A stretch of 64,000 bases of DNA from Clostridia bacterium (GTDB taxonomy: Bacteria; Bacillota; Clostridia; Oscillospirales; CAG-272). Shown here piece by piece: positions 60,967 through 64,000 of the stretch (position 1 is its first letter; each line of letters starts with the position of its first letter). A program made the translations under genes and the position numbers. A model generated the notes under the pieces. The model was not told the DNA's origin. It worked only from the letters and a program-made list of their open reading frames with translations, and did no database searches. Where the stretch lies: assembly GCA_017472695.1 (NCBI GenBank), contig JAFUOQ010000018.1, positions 1-64,000 of the forward strand, in the 5' to 3' direction.

Positions 60967-61962
60967 ATGAAGAAGAATAATAATAAAATTATTAAAGTAT
61001 TACTGCCAATTTTAGGCGCTATAATTGCGATAATTGCATTTTCAATTTATAAATTCTTTTTTGAAAATGAGGAGTATGATATTCCAGACGGCTCTGCGGA
61101 ATTTCATTACATAGATGTAGGGCAAGGTGATTCAACCTTGATTTTAGCTGATGGAATGACTGTTCTTATTGATACAGGTGAAAACGATTCTAAAAACACC
61201 TTAATAAATTACTTGAAGGATAAGAAAATCGAAACAATTGATTATTTTATCATAACTCACTTTGATTCCGACCATTTTGGTGAAGCAACGGAGGTGTTGG
61301 AGGAATTCGCTATAGTAAATTTAATAATTCCTGATCAGGTTAAAACAACCAAAATGTATACAACCTTTATTCAAGCAGTTGCAAGCAAGCCTGATATTTA
61401 TGTGTCTGTAATAGAGGATAACGACGATATTGGTAACACAATACCAGTTGACGACATAATAGATATAGATAGCAAGCCAGACAGAACAATTTATGTTGGC
61501 GAGGTTGACAAAGAAAATTCAAATGATAAAGGTGACTTGGAGCTTGAGTTCTTTGGACCTGTAAAGGATAGCTATGATAATTCAAATGATTATAGCATTA
61601 TTGTAATGGCACGCTGGGGCAAAAACAAAATGCTATTCACTGGTGATGCAGAAACTAAAGCAGAGCAGGCATTGGTTGATAAATACGGCTCACAGCTTCG
61701 AGATTATTTCGATTGCGATGTGTTTAAGGCTGGACATCATGGCTCAAGCACTTCATCCTGCAAGGATATATTGGATGCCGCATCTCCTGAATATATAATC
61801 ATAAGCTGTGGCTTGGATAATTCATATGGACATCCTCATACCGAGGCAATGCAGAGATTTGAAAATGAAGTAGAAAAGGATGATATTTATCGTACTGATT
61901 TACAAGGAGATATTGTTCTTGTTACTGATGGAGAAAATATTACATTTACAACTGAAAAATAA
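60967..61962 (+). CDS. Membrane-anchored metallo-beta-lactamase-fold hydrolase (ComEC-like)
   Basis: The 331-residue protein has an N-terminal membrane helix (about 10-32) and a metallo-beta-lactamase domain with FHYIDVGQGDSTLI, HFDSDHFG (HxxxDH metal motif), MLFTGDAE and KAGHHGSSTSS. This is the pattern of the ComEC/Rec2 hydrolase domain, here without the channel domain. It would act outside the membrane, perhaps on nucleic acid; the role in DNA uptake is unproven because ComEC itself is absent. A hairpin terminator follows. Confidence 0.85.
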   Translation: MKKNNNKIIKVLLPILGAIIAIIAFSIYKFFFENEEYDIPDGSAEFHYIDVGQGDSTLILADGMTVLIDTGENDSKNTLINYLKDKKIETIDYFIITHFDSDHFGEATEVLEEFAIVNLIIPDQVKTTKMYTTFIQAVASKPDIYVSVIEDNDDIGNTIPVDDIIDIDSKPDRTIYVGEVDKENSNDKGDLELEFFGPVKDSYDNSNDYSIIVMARWGKNKMLFTGDAETKAEQALVDKYGSQLRDYFDCDVFKAGHHGSSTSSCKDILDAASPEYIIISCGLDNSYGHPHTEAMQRFENEVEKDDIYRTDLQGDIVLVTDGENITFTTEK

Positions 61963-62031
61963 TATTTAAAAGATAAAAAACCTTTCAAGCGGGTGTCTGT
62001 AATAGAGCAGTATCTACTTACCGACAGGAAA

Positions 62032-62072
62032 AGGACAGAGAATTTTTACGTTCTCTGTCCTCTTTTCTTTAC
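62032..62072 (+). terminator. Intrinsic terminator
   Basis: AGGACAGAGAA and TTCTCTGTCCT pair around TTTTTACG-type bases, followed by CTTTTC. Confidence 0.8.
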
Positions 62073-62102
62073 AAGTACTGACTTAATTAAAGACACCAAA
62101 AA

Positions 62103-62183
62103 GTCGTAGGGCGGTGGCTTGCTGCCGCCGAAAAAAATGTTACCGGCAGAGAAAGCGGCGGGAGATAAACCCCCGCCCTACCG
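62103..62183. repeat. GC-rich inverted repeat, YAGGGCGG type
   Basis: GTAGGGCGGTGGC...and ...CCCGCCCTAC form outer arms with an inner GGCGGCGG/CCGCCG-like stem. It is GC-richer than the surroundings and looks like an interspersed repeat of gut Firmicutes. Confidence 0.55.
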
Positions 62184-62238
62184 TGATAAAACCAACGCAA
62201 AGGAGCTTTTGGCATTAGCATAACAAAAGTCCACTTGG

Positions 62239-62287
62239 TTACCTTCGGGGGAGGAAAAAGCCTTCCCCCACTGGGGAAGGCTTGGTT
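62239..62287. repeat. Interspersed hairpin repeat, GGGGGAGGAAAAAGCCTTCCCC type
   Basis: GGGGGAGGAAAAAGCCTTCCCC ends in CTGGGGAAGGC, giving two alternative pairings of the AGGC/GCCTTCCCC arms. It differs from the other repeats in this window. Confidence 0.5.
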
Positions 62288-62376
62288 AAAACAAACTCAT
62301 TTGTTTGTAAACAGACGGATTTAGGGTTGTAGTCTTTAATTAAGACATACGAAGCAATGCATTTATAGACAAAAAA

Positions 62377-62560
62377 GCGAATCAAGTGATATGCTTCGCA
62401 TTTGATCGGCGTGATATTTTTGCTTTGCAAAAGTGATATTGATCCCGACGGTCGCAGTGATATTCTATTCGCTTACTAAATTCAAACGTGCGAAGCGCAT
62501 ATCACGTCCGAAGGACATATCACGCATGAAGTGCATATCACTCGCCACAGGCGAATAGAG
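62377..62560. repeat. Array of GTGATAT spacers between small hairpins, inverted
   Basis: Four GTGATAT copies (62386, 62411, 62433, 62457) on the plus strand are followed by three ATATCAC copies (62499, 62517, 62535), their exact reverse complement. Between the ATATCAC copies are 11-base hairpins with a GAA loop (GTGC-GAA-GCGC, GTCC-GAA-GGAC, GCAT-GAA-GTGC), giving an exact 18-base period. The left arm spacing is 22-25 bases. The whole forms an imperfect palindrome with AGCGAAT/ATTCGC-like ends. Non-coding. Confidence 0.7.
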
Positions 62561-62594
62561 TTGGCGCACCTGCTCTACGGCAGGTGCGCCAAGC
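62561..62594. terminator. Strong hairpin without U-run near the Na/Pi gene end
   Basis: TTGGCGCACCTGC and GCAGGTGCGCCAA pair perfectly around TCTACG. It lies 15 bases beyond the minus-strand Na/Pi stop codon and may end its transcript or stabilise its 3' end. Confidence 0.55.
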
Positions 62595-62608
62595 GGAAGG
62601 TTTTTGTT

Positions 62609-64000
62609 TTACTGTTGTGGGAGTGAATATTTAGCTGTATATTTTTTATATAGGTCTGCAAATTGAGTAGATGATTCCTTCATCTCCTTAACAACCTCGT
62701 GTAAATCAAGTCGGTTGTGGGCTGTGTCAATTATGCAAGCCGCAATGTTGGAGCAGTGGTCAGCAGTTCTTTCAATGTTTGTCAGAATATCGGACCAAAC
62801 GAAGCCTGCTTCAATAGAGCAATTGCCCTGCTGTAAGCGATAAATATGTCTTGCACGTAATTCTTCCTTCAAGTTATCAATAACCTGTTCAAGTGGTTCA
62901 ACCTTTTTAGCGAGAGCAAGGTCGTTATTGACAAACGCATTGAGAGAAAGAGTTAGTATCTCGCGCAATGCACTAGAGATAACCTTAACCTCCTCCTTTG
63001 CCTCGTTTGATAGATCGATTTTCTTGTCGTTCATTTCCTCTTTTGATTCTATGAGGTTTACTGCATGGTCTGAAATACGCTCAAAGTCATTTATAACACG
63101 CAAATATTTTGCTGCTTCATCACTTGATTTATCACCAATTTGATGCGAGCTTAATTTAACCAGATATGTACCAATTACATCCTCGTAATGGTCAGTCTTA
63201 TCTTCAATATCTCTTATGTTTTTTGCGCGCTGAGGAGTATATTCAAAAAAGGAGTCAAGTGATTCGTTAAGAGCACCAACGGCATCAATAGCCATCGTTG
63301 CTGTAGCCTTGTGACAAACGGAAAGAGCAGCTGCAGGTGTTTGGAGAAGTATTTCATCAAGCACGAGCTTTTGTTGTTTCTCGTCCTTGGTCTTTGGCAT
63401 AATCTTGTATGCAATCTTTTCAAGCAATCTGGAGCTAGGAAGGAGAATAGCGGTAGTAGCAACATTGAATATAGTATGCATTGTTGCGATGCTAAATGCA
63501 TTTGCTCCCCAACCAAGGAAGAAATCATTTCCTATGGATGCGAAGATAATGCGAAGAATATAGTAGACCAGAAGCATAATAGTTGTGCCAATTATATTAA
63601 AAGAAAGATGCACAATAGCAGTTCTTTTACCATTTTTATTTGCTCCTGCGGAGGAAAGAACAGCAGTAATACAAGTGCCTATGTTTTGTCCCATAATAAT
63701 TGGAAGTACAACACCATTAGTAATTGTGGAAGCAACACCTGTTTTAGCTGCAGCGGCAGCCGCAGTATTTGCAAGAGTTTGTAAGATACCAACAGATGCA
63801 GATGAGGATTGAATAACTGCAGTGAATATTGCACCTGCTAAAATCGCAACAGCTGGAGCAAACCAACCAAGTGGCGAGTTAGTACCGAAGAACCCAAATA
63901 CATTTGAAATGATGTTTCTAATTTGTTCATTGTCAGTAGCATCTGACATAATAGTCATACCAAACATAAGTGTTGCAAAGCCAAGTAAAATAGTACCGAT
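62609..64000 (-). CDS. Na/Pi cotransporter family protein, 5' part outside the window
   Basis: The visible 463 codons (the reading frame continues past 64000) encode the second half of a NptA-like phosphate transporter: repeat helices with QSSSASVGIL and GQNIGTCITAVLSS, and a C-terminal PhoU-like four-helix domain (from about residue 240 of the visible part) with DYLRVINDFERISDHAVNL-type and NIERTADHCSNIAA motifs. It would import phosphate with sodium or control phosphate transport by its PhoU domain. The start codon is not in view. Confidence 0.9.
   Translation of the reverse strand: MGTILLGFATLMFGMTIMSDATDNEQIRNIISNVFGFFGTNSPLGWFAPAVAILAGAIFTAVIQSSSASVGILQTLANTAAAAAAKTGVASTITNGVVLPIIMGQNIGTCITAVLSSAGANKNGKRTAIVHLSFNIIGTTIMLLVYYILRIIFASIGNDFFLGWGANAFSIATMHTIFNVATTAILLPSSRLLEKIAYKIMPKTKDEKQQKLVLDEILLQTPAAALSVCHKATATMAIDAVGALNESLDSFFEYTPQRAKNIRDIEDKTDHYEDVIGTYLVKLSSHQIGDKSSDEAAKYLRVINDFERISDHAVNLIESKEEMNDKKIDLSNEAKEEVKVISSALREILTLSLNAFVNNDLALAKKVEPLEQVIDNLKEELRARHIYRLQQGNCSIEAGFVWSDILTNIERTADHCSNIAACIIDTAHNRLDLHEVVKEMKESSTQFADLYKKYTAKYSLPQQ

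Noticed and set aside
62377..62560. CRISPR array
   Set aside because: Repeats are only 7 bases, spacing is 18-25 bases, the two arms are inverted, and no cas genes are near.
63311..63784. 157-residue plus-strand ORF
   Set aside because: It lies antisense to the Na/Pi cotransporter gene, has no ribosome-binding site and reads as the reverse of helices and a PhoU domain.

Overview
The window is a low-GC chromosome segment from a spore-forming member of the Clostridia, probably an uncultured gut lineage. The sporulation genes show this directly: a spoVAC-spoVAD-spoVAE operon (52585-54409), spmA-spmB (34032-35136), a SleB-type cortex hydrolase (38806-39633) and a SpoVB-type flippase (41675-43300). 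The glycoside hydrolases (GH38-, GH95- and GH39-like) fit a gut glycan user. Genus cannot be decided from the sequence alone.

Layout. 1-1,790: an aminotransferase with an Lrp/AsnC regulator. 1,800-11,420: an accessory region. It holds decayed gene fragments, a lipoprotein, several tRNA-3'-end-like repeats each beside a terminator, a DUF2971-acetyltransferase fusion with HIT and GNAT genes bounded by 22-bp direct repeats, and a small mobile element (XRE repressor, 48-residue ORF, HUH rolling-circle Rep, large serine recombinase, three large palindromes). It ends at an intact tRNA-Ser(GGA) and a broken second copy. 11,430-35,510: mostly housekeeping genes (GDPD, HAD phosphatases, ABC-F, LepA, HemW, FakB/FakA, pyruvate kinase, a heterodimeric ABC exporter, RNase J, SpmAB, an AbrB-like regulator) plus a two-gene glycosidase operon. 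31,200-31,500 is a nest of different interspersed repeats.

35,515-41,670: GH95 fucosidase with a class-IV aminotransferase, SleB, then a collapsed prophage. In the prophage an integrase C-terminus is fused head-to-head to a phage sigma-like gene. Next come 10-bp-phased TGATACC repeats and an Ntox50-like toxin ORF with a small overlapping partner gene. 41,675-64,000: SpoVB, GH38 mannosidase, TcdA/ThiF, Xaa-Pro peptidase, EF-P, a Cys/Asp-rich CD1247-like protein, a sugar epimerase-oxidoreductase pair, the spoVA operon, MscS, ClpC, a three-gene peptidoglycan-binding operon without signal peptides, a preQ1-I riboswitch-queT unit, an MBL hydrolase, a block of structured repeats (including arrays of GTGATAT between small hairpins), and the 3' part of a Na/Pi cotransporter gene running off the right edge.

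The most notable material is (i) the accessory block next to tRNA-Ser with its repeat/terminator units and Rep + serine recombinase element, (ii) the prophage scar carrying a toxin/partner pair, (iii) the GTGATAT hairpin array near 62.4 kb, and (iv) the putative spore-surface operon at 57.9-60.3 kb. No CRISPR array, rRNA or complete insertion sequence was seen. Family assignments come from reading motifs, not from database searches.
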